From Ktedonosporobacter rubrisoli (GTDB lineage Bacteria > Chloroflexota > Ktedonobacteria > Ktedonobacterales > Ktedonobacteraceae): a DNA stretch of 64,000 bases. Shown piece after piece: positions 53,977-62,390 of the stretch. The notes beneath the pieces were generated by a model that did no database searches, was not told the DNA's origin, and saw only the letters and a program-made list of their open reading frames with translations. Numbering within the stretch: the stretch's first letter is position 1; each line of letters opens with the position of its first letter. Made by a program: the position numbers and the translations under genes. Where the stretch lies: the NCBI RefSeq assembly GCF_004208415.1, contig NZ_CP035758.1, positions 6,262,001 through 6,326,000 on the forward strand. The letters run 5' to 3'.

Positions 53977-54224
53977 GCCCAAGCACATTGTTATCGATCT
54001 CAGCGTAACTAATGCATGAGAGATAGGCCTGGAGAGAAAGCGGGAAGAGGTTGCAAAAGGCTTGTCCACAACCTCTTCTCCATTCAGCGCTGCCCTCTGG
54101 CTTGATGCAAGAACACGCGGCTGAGCCGCCAGCGCCTGAATATGCTTTTCTTTCCACACCTCTACTCTATCAAATTGCTCATAACAGTCTCCTGCCTATA
54201 GAGCACAAGTAGAGGCGAGAGAGG

Positions 54225-54767
54225 CTAAGCCGAGGCTGTAGCCTCGACCGGCTTTGTAAGCTCAAGATCGATAGTGAGGGTGATCGTATCACTGGCCACC
54301 AGGCCGCCGCCGGCCAGCACGGCGTTCCAGTTGAGCTCCCAATCCCTGCGGTCAACCTTTCCTTGCAGGCTGAAGCCGGCGCTATACGTGCCCCAGGGTG
54401 TCTGATTGACGCCGCCATATTCGCCGCTGAGCACAACTTCCCTGGTAATACCTCTGATCGTCAGGTCGCCGATCAGCTGACCGTGGTGGGCATCGCTCAT
54501 CTCGACGCGCTTGCTCTTAAAGGCGATATAGGGATATTTCTCGACGTCAAAGAATTCGGCCGAGCGAAAATGCTCATCGCGCGCAGCATTGTGCGTGGTG
54601 ACGCTGGCGGCCTCAATTTGCACCTCAACCTTTGAGCGCGTCAGATCGTGCTCATCAAATTCTACGCTTCCGCTAAAGTTAGTAAATTCTCCTCTGACGG
54701 TCGCTACCATCATATGGCGACCCGTAAAACCAATATGTGTATGTCCAGGATCTAACTGCCAACTCAC
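54225..54767 (-). CDS. YceI-family protein
   Basis: The 180-residue lipocalin-like protein starts SWQLDPGHTHIGFTGRHM and carries VRGEFTNFSGSVEF and IAFKSKRVEM. This is the polyprenyl-binding YceI fold, usually periplasmic and stress-induced. Here no signal peptide is seen, so it is probably cytosolic. It ends LTKPVEATASA. Confidence 0.9.
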   Translation of the reverse strand: MSWQLDPGHTHIGFTGRHMMVATVRGEFTNFSGSVEFDEHDLTRSKVEVQIEAASVTTHNAARDEHFRSAEFFDVEKYPYIAFKSKRVEMSDAHHGQLIGDLTIRGITREVVLSGEYGGVNQTPWGTYSAGFSLQGKVDRRDWELNWNAVLAGGGLVASDTITLTIDLELTKPVEATASA

Positions 54768-54842
54768 GGCTTTTCTCCTCTTCGTTAACTTTGCTCGCTT
54801 CAGTCAAAAAAAGTCATCACACAAGCGTCGCCAAAAACGCTC

Positions 54843-55424
54843 CTAAAGCTGTGCCGGGACGCTTGCGCTCCACTGGGCAAGAATACCTGCGGCCTGGCGA
54901 TAGTGATCATCGTCATGGGCCAGGCCCCAGGCAAAAATCCCCTGTGCATTGACCCAGCCCGATTCTTCCCAGGGCACATAGCCCAGATCCAGATGCGGCT
55001 GATCTGGCCACATCTCCAGGCTGGCCAGCCTGATGCGCCGACTCTCCATCAGGCGCTGACGGCATTGGGCCACGCTGGTAATATCCTGCCAGGGAAGCTC
55101 ATAACGCGGGCGGCCATGAAAGGGCACGCCACGGGCCAGCTCGGCTCCAGAGGCGGCATATTCTTCAGCCGAAGCCGTCGCATGCACAATGACATGGCCC
55201 AGCGTCCAGGCTAGATGCTGATCGGCCGGATCGGCGGCGTAGGGATCATTGGCCTGCGGATCGGCGGGCACAAAGGTGATGGTCTCATCTTGGCAACTAT
55301 CCAATAGAGCCAGAAAACGCTCCACGGATTCTTTGGTCCAACGCCGAAAATCGTCGCGCGAGAAGCTGAGGGCAAACTGCTGCATGCTCTTATGGCGGCG
55401 ACGCACTGGCGTGAAATCAATCAT
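54843..55424 (-). CDS. DinB-family protein
   Basis: The 193-residue four-helix protein has the DinB fold with His residues in LAWTLGHVIVHA, HGRPRY and LAHDDDHYRQAAGIL, the metal triad of DinB/YfiT-like proteins. Some members are thiol-dependent transferases, such as mycothiol or bacillithiol S-transferases. Here the actual reaction is unknown. It is divergent from the MDR gene. Confidence 0.85.
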   Translation of the reverse strand: MIDFTPVRRRHKSMQQFALSFSRDDFRRWTKESVERFLALLDSCQDETITFVPADPQANDPYAADPADQHLAWTLGHVIVHATASAEEYAASGAELARGVPFHGRPRYELPWQDITSVAQCRQRLMESRRIRLASLEMWPDQPHLDLGYVPWEESGWVNAQGIFAWGLAHDDDHYRQAAGILAQWSASVPAQL

Positions 55425-55485
55425 AGCTGGCTCCTTGCCTCAAGGATGAAATTTATATCTCATCTTTATATCGTTGCTTTGCATA

Positions 55486-55503
55486 TAGTTGCATAAACAA
55501 CTA
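55486..55503. promoter_or_regulatory. Candidate operator dyad 1
   Basis: TAGTTG and CAACTA are inverted arms with a 6-nt gap in the divergent DinB/MDR region. A related site lies at 55523-55542, 38 bp away centre to centre. A TetR-, MarR- or HxlR-type protein could bind, but none is next to it. Confidence 0.4.
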
Positions 55504-55522
55504 CATGCAGTATAGCAGATAA

Positions 55523-55542
55523 ATCGTTGCAATGTCAACGAT
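55523..55542. promoter_or_regulatory. Candidate operator dyad 2
   Basis: ATCGTTG and CAACGAT are perfect 7-bp inverted arms with a 6-nt gap. The GTTG/CAAC core and spacing match the first dyad. Confidence 0.45.
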
Positions 55543-55734
55543 TGCAAATACAACTTCAACATTGCGGGATGGAATATGACGTTTGCAGGTTACTACGGGG
55601 TAACCAGGTCACTTTCTCGTGCCTCCTTACAAAAGAGAATTTTCTTGTCTATACTTCGTAGCGTGAGAGCGCTGCGCAAGCCGCGCCCTGGCAAAAAGGC
55701 CAGGCAATTGCACAGGAAGAGAAGGGAAAAAGAG

Positions 55735-56727
55735 ATGAAAGCAAGCGTAGTAACTGAATTCGGCGGGCCAGAAGTATTGCAAGTACGCGAAGTGCCCACC
55801 CCGGAGCCGGGGCCAGGGCAGGTAGCCATTCGGGTAGCGTATGCGGGTGTGAATTACGCAGAAACGATGGCCCGGCGTGGTGGACTGCATGGAGGCTTGC
55901 CTCCGTTTGTGCCTGGTCTTGAAGTGGCCGGTTCTATTCATGCGCTCGGTGCTGGCGTCGAGGGATTGCGCATCGGCCAGCCAGTCGCGGCCTTCACAGC
56001 AAGCGGGGGATACGCAGAGATTGCCCTGGCTCAGGCTGTTTGCACTTTCCCGCTCGACGAATCTGGGGCTTCCATCGATCTGGCAATTGCCGCAGGCTTT
56101 CCAACGATTGTCCCGACTGCCTATGATCTGCTTGTGCGTGTTGCGCGCTTACAACAGGGAGAAGCGGTACTTATTCACGCGGCCGCCGGCGGCGTTGGGA
56201 GCATTGCCGGGCAATTTGCCCGCCGCCTGGGAGCAGGCCTGATCATCGGAACGGTAAGCAGTCCCAAGAAAGCTGCATATGCCCAACCTTTCGGCTATGA
56301 TCATGTGATCCTGCGCGACAGCTTTCAGGAGAGAACGCGCGAGCTCACGCATGGGCGTGGTGTGGATATTGTGCTTGAAGCGATTGGAGAGCCGGTACGC
56401 AGCCAGAGCCTCTCGATCCTTGCCCCCTTTGGTCGCCTCGTGATCTTTGGCAATGCCAACGACGAGCAAGGCAAACGGCACTCTTTACCACTCAATCCTG
56501 GCGCCGTTTTAAACGAAAACAAGGCCATCATGGGTTATAGCTTAGGCACGTTGAGCCAGACTGCCCCCCATCTGCTGGCCGTTACAGCCCGGCAGACCCT
56601 TGCCATGGTAGCGAGCTCACAGATCAAGATCGACATTACCAGGATCTTCCCCTTGGAACAGGCCGGCGAGGCTCATCGTCTCCTGGAATCAAGGGAAACA
56701 ACGGGTAAACTGCTGCTGCGTATATAA
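55735..56727 (+). CDS. Quinone oxidoreductase-like MDR protein
   Basis: The 330-residue MDR family member starts at ATG 55735 with AAGGG upstream. The 53-codon extension is Arg-rich and rejected. It has MKASVVTEFGGPEVLQVREV at the N-terminus and the NADPH-binding IHAAAGGVGSIAGQFARRLG. It is expected to reduce quinones or activated alkenes. It diverges from the DinB gene, with the two candidate operator dyads between. Confidence 0.88.
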   Translation: MKASVVTEFGGPEVLQVREVPTPEPGPGQVAIRVAYAGVNYAETMARRGGLHGGLPPFVPGLEVAGSIHALGAGVEGLRIGQPVAAFTASGGYAEIALAQAVCTFPLDESGASIDLAIAAGFPTIVPTAYDLLVRVARLQQGEAVLIHAAAGGVGSIAGQFARRLGAGLIIGTVSSPKKAAYAQPFGYDHVILRDSFQERTRELTHGRGVDIVLEAIGEPVRSQSLSILAPFGRLVIFGNANDEQGKRHSLPLNPGAVLNENKAIMGYSLGTLSQTAPHLLAVTARQTLAMVASSQIKIDITRIFPLEQAGEAHRLLESRETTGKLLLRI

Positions 56728-56776
56728 AGCCAGCTTCAAGGGCAGAGAGTGTTCGGGCCTTTTACGAGGGGAAGAA

Positions 56777-56814
56777 AAGCCGGTTTTTGGGCTACCCGAG
56801 GCCTCTACCGGCTT
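56777..56814. terminator. Hairpin between convergent MDR and class C hydrolase genes
   Basis: AAGCCGGT and ACCGGCTT pair over a 22-nt loop in the convergent gap. It may serve both strands. No long T-run follows. Confidence 0.4.
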
Positions 56815-56842
56815 TGTAAGACCTATACACGCTTCGTTTCCG

Positions 56843-58579
56843 CTATGCTGCCTTCTTTTTGGCGGTGAAAACATTGTTTGACTGAATCACGATGGCTTCA
56901 GTGATCACTCCCGCTTCATCGCTCTTGAACTCTACGCAGAAGTCCGAAAGCCCCTTGACGTGGAATTCCATCCCTTTATATGGGACGAGTTCAAACGTGG
57001 GCTGACCCGGAACGGAGACAATCAATGTATGCTCCCCCTTGAAAGCTACAACTATCTGCAGGCCCATCACCTCGTAGGACCCAACGAATGGCTCAAGGAA
57101 ACGCTTCTCTGTCATCTGTTGCTTCGGCAAGCGCCTGAAGACTATATCGTTGACGACAGGTTCCATTGGGGCACTGAGCGTCTCAACATCTCCCCTGGCG
57201 TTGGTGAAAAATGACAGTTTCATCTTGCGGTCGAACCGCTCAATTGTGGCCTCGAAGGTGTCGTAATGATAGTGCTTGAGGGGAAGTTCCAGTGAGTTGA
57301 AGATTGCCTTCAACTGATCAGCCTCCCTCGTAATCGAGATGGTCCCATAGCCAGGATGCTCGAAATCACCCGTATAGGCCTCAAGGGCGTGAGATGGCTG
57401 TGTTCCCTGAACTCGATCCGTCTCACTTCTCTCCTTGCCCTCCACCGAAGCCGCCTTCAAGGCATCATCTTCTTCCCTGTAGCGTTCATTCCAGGGAACT
57501 GCTTCAAGGCCGAGGAAGCGATCTATGAGATGGTAGGTCAGCAGAGCAGGCACCGGGCTCCCATGACTGTTGGTAAGGATGACGATGCCCATGTTTTCCT
57601 GCGGCAAAAGGGTCACCAGCGAGCTAAAGCCATCGATATTGCCAGCGTGTTCGACCATTTTGTGCCCACGGTACGTATGGATGAACCAGCCCATTCCATA
57701 GGTCATGTTCGTCATCTCGGCGTATTTGGTGGTCTCCGGCACCACCATATGTGGGGTATGCATCTGCGCTATTTGCTCTTCGGAGAGCAGTTGGGTTTGC
57801 TCATGCTTCCCTCTCTTTAGCTGGAACAACACCCACCGACTCATATCATCGATGCTCGACACAATGGACCCGGCTGGCGCGATGGCTCCTTGCGCCGCGT
57901 AAAAAGGCATTTCGCGCACCTCGTCATTCCTGTGAAGATACGGATGGGAACACTGTGGCAGATCCTTCGCCTCCTCGATCGAGGTGAAGCTCTTCGTCAT
58001 CCCCAGCGGCTCAAAAAGGCGCTTCTGCACAAACGCTTCCCAGGTCTGGCCAGCGAGTTCACCCACAAGATACCCGGCGGCCATATACATAAGGTTCTGG
58101 TATTGCCAGCATGTGCGCAAGTCCTTATTCGGTTCGAGGTAGCGTAAACGCTCAACCAACGCTTTGCGCGTGCACGTGGAGTTGTACCACATCAGATCGT
58201 GGCGCGGCAAGCCAGAGCGGTGCGACACCAGGTCACGGGGAGTCAGACGCTCGGTGGCAAAGTGGTCATACATCTCAAAGGAGGGGAGGTAGGCTTTGAC
58301 CGGAGTATCCCAGTCCAACTTTCCCTCATCTACCAGCAAGGCCATGGATGCAGTTGTGAAAGCCTTGGTGCAGGAGCCGATAGGAAAGAGCGTCTCTGGC
58401 GTCACCTCCAACCCATCAGCCAGGTTGCGCAGACCAAAGCCCTGTGAGAGGAGAATCTCCCCATCGTGAAGAAGCGCGACTGCCGCGCCCGGCACCTTCC
58501 ACTCCTCAAGGATGGTGCTGATGAAATCCTTCAAATCCTCGAATGGTTTTTCTATGTTGGATCTCTTTGCAAGATGCAT
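56843..58579 (-). CDS. Class C beta-lactamase-like serine hydrolase
   Basis: The 578-residue protein has the Ser-x-x-Lys motif in PIGSCTKAFTTAS and a Tyr-x-Asn motif in WQYQNLMYMAAGYL, the penicillin-binding/beta-lactamase fold of the class C group. The C-terminal third (about residues 360-570) is a DUF3471-like beta domain. Start ATG 58579 has GGAAG 9 nt upstream. The in-frame ATGs at 58597 and 58639 have no ribosome site. No export signal. It is probably an esterase or peptidase rather than a lactamase. Confidence 0.85.
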   Translation of the reverse strand: MHLAKRSNIEKPFEDLKDFISTILEEWKVPGAAVALLHDGEILLSQGFGLRNLADGLEVTPETLFPIGSCTKAFTTASMALLVDEGKLDWDTPVKAYLPSFEMYDHFATERLTPRDLVSHRSGLPRHDLMWYNSTCTRKALVERLRYLEPNKDLRTCWQYQNLMYMAAGYLVGELAGQTWEAFVQKRLFEPLGMTKSFTSIEEAKDLPQCSHPYLHRNDEVREMPFYAAQGAIAPAGSIVSSIDDMSRWVLFQLKRGKHEQTQLLSEEQIAQMHTPHMVVPETTKYAEMTNMTYGMGWFIHTYRGHKMVEHAGNIDGFSSLVTLLPQENMGIVILTNSHGSPVPALLTYHLIDRFLGLEAVPWNERYREEDDALKAASVEGKERSETDRVQGTQPSHALEAYTGDFEHPGYGTISITREADQLKAIFNSLELPLKHYHYDTFEATIERFDRKMKLSFFTNARGDVETLSAPMEPVVNDIVFRRLPKQQMTEKRFLEPFVGSYEVMGLQIVVAFKGEHTLIVSVPGQPTFELVPYKGMEFHVKGLSDFCVEFKSDEAGVITEAIVIQSNNVFTAKKKAA

Positions 58580-58645
58580 ACTTGTTGCTTCCTTCATGTT
58601 ACAAATGCTTCTATCAGGTCTTTCGTGTGAGCTCGTCACCTCTCA

Positions 58646-59967
58646 TCACTGCTTGTGACTCTTGAGGGGAGAGAACAAGCGAGCGATCATTCCTTGCTTC
58701 GGCGCCAACCACGCGGCAATATCGGCAACGACGGCAGGGTCAACATGTTGTGCCGAGTCGTATTCTGCAGGCGTTGGCTGACCGGTACCGGAGAAGAAGA
58801 GATGGTTGTCAGCGTCATAGACGCGAATGGTAACCTCAGGCCGTTGGCCAAGACCCTCCTTCCACCGTGGAAGATCATCCTCGACAGTTACTTGATAGTC
58901 ACGGCCTCCCTGGAGAATGAACATCGGTTTGTCGAGTGTTGCCGCTGTCGCCACAGGATCGTAGCTGCGCAGATCTAACCAGTATGCCCCGGAAAGGCCG
59001 AATGGTAACGAGTTTGCGGGCGTGGCTGGGGACAGTTCAGGGCTGTCAACCAGCGCGGCTTGCCTCGCCATCGTCTCGACGGCGGCCTCAGACTCTGGGC
59101 TGGGCGAGAGTTGGGCGAGATAGCGGGCCACGCGGACTGCAGATCGCTGCATGGGTTGGGTATCCCCTGCCATGATCACCAGACCCGCAACGGACGGTTC
59201 GGCAGCTGCGACACGCGGAGCGACTTTGCCCCCATGCTATGACCGAGGATGAAGACCTGGGCGGGGTCCACGGTTGGCTGCTGCTGAAGCAGGTGGATGG
59301 CGGCCAAGGCGTATGGTATATACTCATCCGTCATGGTGAAATCGCGCCTCGTTGCTACCTGCTGGCTGTGGGCATAGGTCACCATATCAAAGCGCAGAAC
59401 TGCCACGCCGCGACTGGCTAATCCCCACGCGAGATCCTTGAGCGGCTTGTTTGGTCCGCTCGTCTCGTCACGATCGAGCGGCCCCATCGGAGGCAGCAGC
59501 ACCACGCCAGGCCGCTTTCCGTGCCCATGGGGCAAGGAGAGTGTCCCTGGAACAGGGAGTTCGTCTGGGCCAACCATCACCTCCTGCTCCTCAAACTTCC
59601 TGGGGTTCGCATAGGCTGGCGGGGTCCACGAGGGAGCACCTTCAGGAGGCAGGAGCGCCAGACCCTGCAGGCTCCCCTGGCCATCCATAGTCATGCCGAC
59701 CGTCAGTGCGCCACGCTCACAGAAAACATTAACCCGCACGCGGATCAAGCCGTTTTCTCCTTGCGTCAGCGCTGGTTCGCCAATTGTCGTCACGGGGCCT
59801 CTGCTGGCGATCTCAGTGGCCCAGGCTACGCGCATCGTTTCCGCCGAGACGACTGCTCGCAGCGGCGCTCCAAACAACTGCTCCATGTCGCCAAAGCGCC
59901 CGTCTCGGGCCATCTCAACCACGCTCGTCGCGATTGCGGCTGCATCTATGGTATTCAACTCAGTCAT
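58646..59967 (-). pseudogene. Frameshifted DUF3887-alpha/beta hydrolase
   Basis: Two frames join into one gene. The front frame (59967-59176) has an N-terminal DUF3887-like domain (TELNTIDAAAIATSVVEMAR) and the hydrolase start, up to the nucleophile elbow GHSMGAK. The back frame (59179-58646) supplies the rest (AGDTQPMQRSAVRVARYLAQ, then ILQGGRDYQVTVEDDL and a His in DADNHLFF). At the junction the elbow should read GHSMGGKVAPRVAAAEPSVA, which needs one more G in the run complementary to 59228-59232. The gene is either truly broken or a sequencing error. The divergent HTH gene is its likely regulator. Confidence 0.82.
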
Positions 59968-60045
59968 TTTTTCTCTCCTTGTGGCGGGTCACATACTCAT
60001 CATGAGGTCGTTTTTCCACGATGGCTTTTTTATTAGTCTCAACAT

Positions 60046-60069
60046 TGAGAATGATAACATATATTCTCA
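60046..60069. promoter_or_regulatory. Operator-like inverted repeat A
   Basis: TGAGAAT and ATTCTCA are perfect inverted arms with a 10-nt gap, in the region between the hydrolase and HTH genes. The same ATTCTCA/TGAGAT half-sites recur at 60099-60115. Confidence 0.5.
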
Positions 60070-60090
60070 CTTTTGACAATAGTTTCATTC

Positions 60091-60118
60091 TTGACAATAT
60101 TCTCAGATGTGAGATAAT
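60091..60118 (+). promoter_or_regulatory. Promoter of the HTH regulator, possibly leaderless
   Basis: Perfect -35 TTGACA (60091-60096), a 16-bp spacer and -10 GATAAT (60113-60118). The usual 7-nt distance places the start at about 60125, the first base of the ATG, so the mRNA may be leaderless. AGGACC next to ATG is too close for a standard ribosome site. Confidence 0.55.
60099..60115. promoter_or_regulatory. Operator-like inverted repeat B
   Basis: ATTCTCA, 4 nt, TGAGAT lie within the promoter spacer and -10 of the HTH gene, so binding there would block transcription. This fits autoregulation by the encoded HTH protein. Confidence 0.5.
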
Positions 60119-60124
60119 AGGACC

Positions 60125-60676
60125 ATGGATACGATTGAACTGCTTTTACACCCTGTCAGGCTGCGCATCGTGCATGCTCTCTCTGGTGAGCGGACCCTCA
60201 CCACGGCCCATTTACATGCTCGGATGCCCGATGTCTCGAAGGCCACTATGTACCGGCAGGTCAGCTTACTTTTTGAGGGTGGTATTCTTGAGGTTGACCA
60301 TGATGAGCCTGTGGGCGGGACCGTCGAACGCTGGTATCGGCTGCGTCGATCAAGCGCGGTGATCACCTCTGACGCCGTTGCGGCTGCGTCGCTTGATGAT
60401 TATCGCCGTGTATTTGCTGTCGCAATGGCCGCCTTGCTTGGCGAGTTCAACGCCTACCTCGATCGAGGCGGCGCTGACCCCTCTGCTGATGCGGTCGGGT
60501 TTCGGCAGCATGGGTTATGGCTCAGCCCACAGGAGCGCGACGAACTGATTGGAGGACTGCGCAAGGCCATTGTGCCATGGTTGAACAACGAGCCCGCGCC
60601 AGGTCGCAGACAGTATCTGCTCAGTCCGATCTTGTTCCCGATTGAGGACGAACCTTCAAAGACTCCCAGCGAGTGA
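60125..60676 (+). CDS. ArsR-like wHTH transcriptional regulator
   Basis: The 183-residue protein has an N-terminal winged helix (DTIELLLHPVRLRIVHALSG, then MPDVSKATMYRQVSLLFEGG) and a helical C-terminal part. It resembles ArsR-type regulators fused to a DUF-type effector half. It is divergent from the frameshifted hydrolase with operator-like repeats between, so it probably represses both. Confidence 0.82.
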   Translation: MDTIELLLHPVRLRIVHALSGERTLTTAHLHARMPDVSKATMYRQVSLLFEGGILEVDHDEPVGGTVERWYRLRRSSAVITSDAVAAASLDDYRRVFAVAMAALLGEFNAYLDRGGADPSADAVGFRQHGLWLSPQERDELIGGLRKAIVPWLNNEPAPGRRQYLLSPILFPIEDEPSKTPSE

Positions 60677-60865
60677 ATCGCTCCCAGCCCGCTGGGCGCC
60701 AGGATAGCAGGGAACTGGTCTTTTAAGGAAGCTTCTCTGCCCTCATGCTTTCAAATAGCGGGAAATAGAGCGATAAGCGAGGGCTTGCAGAGCTGGCGCT
60801 TGGTCCTGAGCAGGTGCGGACCGTGACAGGCCCGCACCGCTGATCTTAATCGACAAACAAATAGC

Positions 60866-61945
60866 TTAGCTGGCCGCGTACATCACCACGCCGGCGCCCG
60901 TAGTAGGTACCAGGGCCACGTTGCCGCTGGCATCGACGGCCACGGAGTGTGAGCCACTCTTGGTGGGAACATTTTGCAGCCACTTGAGGCCCACAGCATC
61001 AATGACGCCCAGTACGGGGCTGGATGGATTCCCATCGGCCGCCAGATAATAGCGCTGGTCGCCACTGTTGTACCACACCTCGTCGGCTCCGCTCACCTGG
61101 CTGAAGGTGGCCAGAACCTTCCAGTTTGTCAGATCCAGAACCAGGGCATTGCCATCGCAGCCAACGATAGCTTGATGATTGGGACCAAGGGCAAAACCTG
61201 TCGGATTGCATTTGCTTAACGGAGCAACCTTGACCACGTTGCCTTTCAGCGGATCGATAGCATCAATCTCGCCGCCGGGATTTTTGCTAGTCTTGGGCAC
61301 CGAAAGATAAAACAGATGGCTTGTGGCATCCCAGGCCGAGCCCTCCAGGCCCTGAGCATCGGGCAAAGGCAGCTTCTTAACAATGGCGCGCTGAGTCACT
61401 GAGATAAAAGAGATAAAGGGCTGTTTGTCGTCGCCATTGGCCACCATGATTAATTGATCCTGGGGATCGTAGGAGATCTCATCGGCCCGCTCTGTGCCGC
61501 CCGTGGGAATTGTAGCAACAATCTTGCGCGTCTGCAAATTGACGACTTTCACAGTACTATCCTTGTCACCTACCCAGAGCTGGCCCTGATTATCGGTAAG
61601 AATGCCGTTAGGACCGACGAAACCACCTATGGTGGTAACAAACTGATGCTTGCTCAAATCGAAGACATCGATGCCCTTGTTGGTGCGATCAGCCAGATAA
61701 TAGAGATGGCTTTGCTGATCAACCCAACCAATATCAAGGCTCCACTTCTGCTGGATCGCACTCATATCAGGCAGGGTCATCACCCCTACCTGACGATAGG
61801 TTGTGCTGGCAGCTTTTGTGGTTGTCGCGGCCTTTTTGGCCGTGGAAGGAGCTGCCGAGGCAGGCCTGAAGGCTACCCCGATGAGCAGCGCTACGAGTAC
61901 GAGGGCCGCCAGTACGACAACACCGGCCCATAGCTGTTTTTTCAA
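60866..61945 (-). CDS. Exported YncE/NHL-type beta-propeller protein
   Basis: The 359-residue protein begins with a signal or anchor helix (MKKQLWAGVVVLAALVLVAL) and is made of repeats typical of seven-blade propellers (YYLADRTNKGIDVFDLSKHQ, then FVTTIGGFVGPNGILTDNQG). It resembles YncE/quinoprotein-type propellers without a recognised catalytic site. Probably an extracytoplasmic binding protein. Confidence 0.82.
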   Translation of the reverse strand: MKKQLWAGVVVLAALVLVALLIGVAFRPASAAPSTAKKAATTTKAASTTYRQVGVMTLPDMSAIQQKWSLDIGWVDQQSHLYYLADRTNKGIDVFDLSKHQFVTTIGGFVGPNGILTDNQGQLWVGDKDSTVKVVNLQTRKIVATIPTGGTERADEISYDPQDQLIMVANGDDKQPFISFISVTQRAIVKKLPLPDAQGLEGSAWDATSHLFYLSVPKTSKNPGGEIDAIDPLKGNVVKVAPLSKCNPTGFALGPNHQAIVGCDGNALVLDLTNWKVLATFSQVSGADEVWYNSGDQRYYLAADGNPSSPVLGVIDAVGLKWLQNVPTKSGSHSVAVDASGNVALVPTTGAGVVMYAAS

Positions 61946-62390
61946 GACTTTTATAGATCCTTTCGGAAAAATTATGGCAAGATAGGTCTAGATGGCCAAC
62001 TGCATGCAATAAGCGGCTCTTTGCTATCTTACACGATTAAATTTACATTAAATAGAGGTATAGGTGTCAAGCGCTTTCGCAGAAAAGGCTATATTTTGCA
62101 TATTATGGCTAGGTATTATTACGTAGCTGGGGAGTAAGAATGACTAACAAAGCCTGCATGCAATCCATAAACCGCAAGGTTTCTGCAGGCCTGGAGCCAG
62201 GAAGCTATTTTTCTTTTCGAGACTTTCTAGCGCTACCCATGCAGCGCAGCAGGCGACAAAAGAGGCTGAGGCAACGCTAGTAGAAAGTAGTTTGCAAAGC
62301 AAGAATCAGATAGTTTTTCCTCCTCTGCTCCACTATTCTCTCTAATGAGCATGAAGACAAGCTCCTCACACAACAAAAGGAGGGAAAACC
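61946..62390. other. Intergenic gap, no gene seen
   Basis: Between the propeller and decarboxylase genes. AT-rich about 62030-62110. It contains no confident ORF or RNA gene. Confidence 0.4.
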
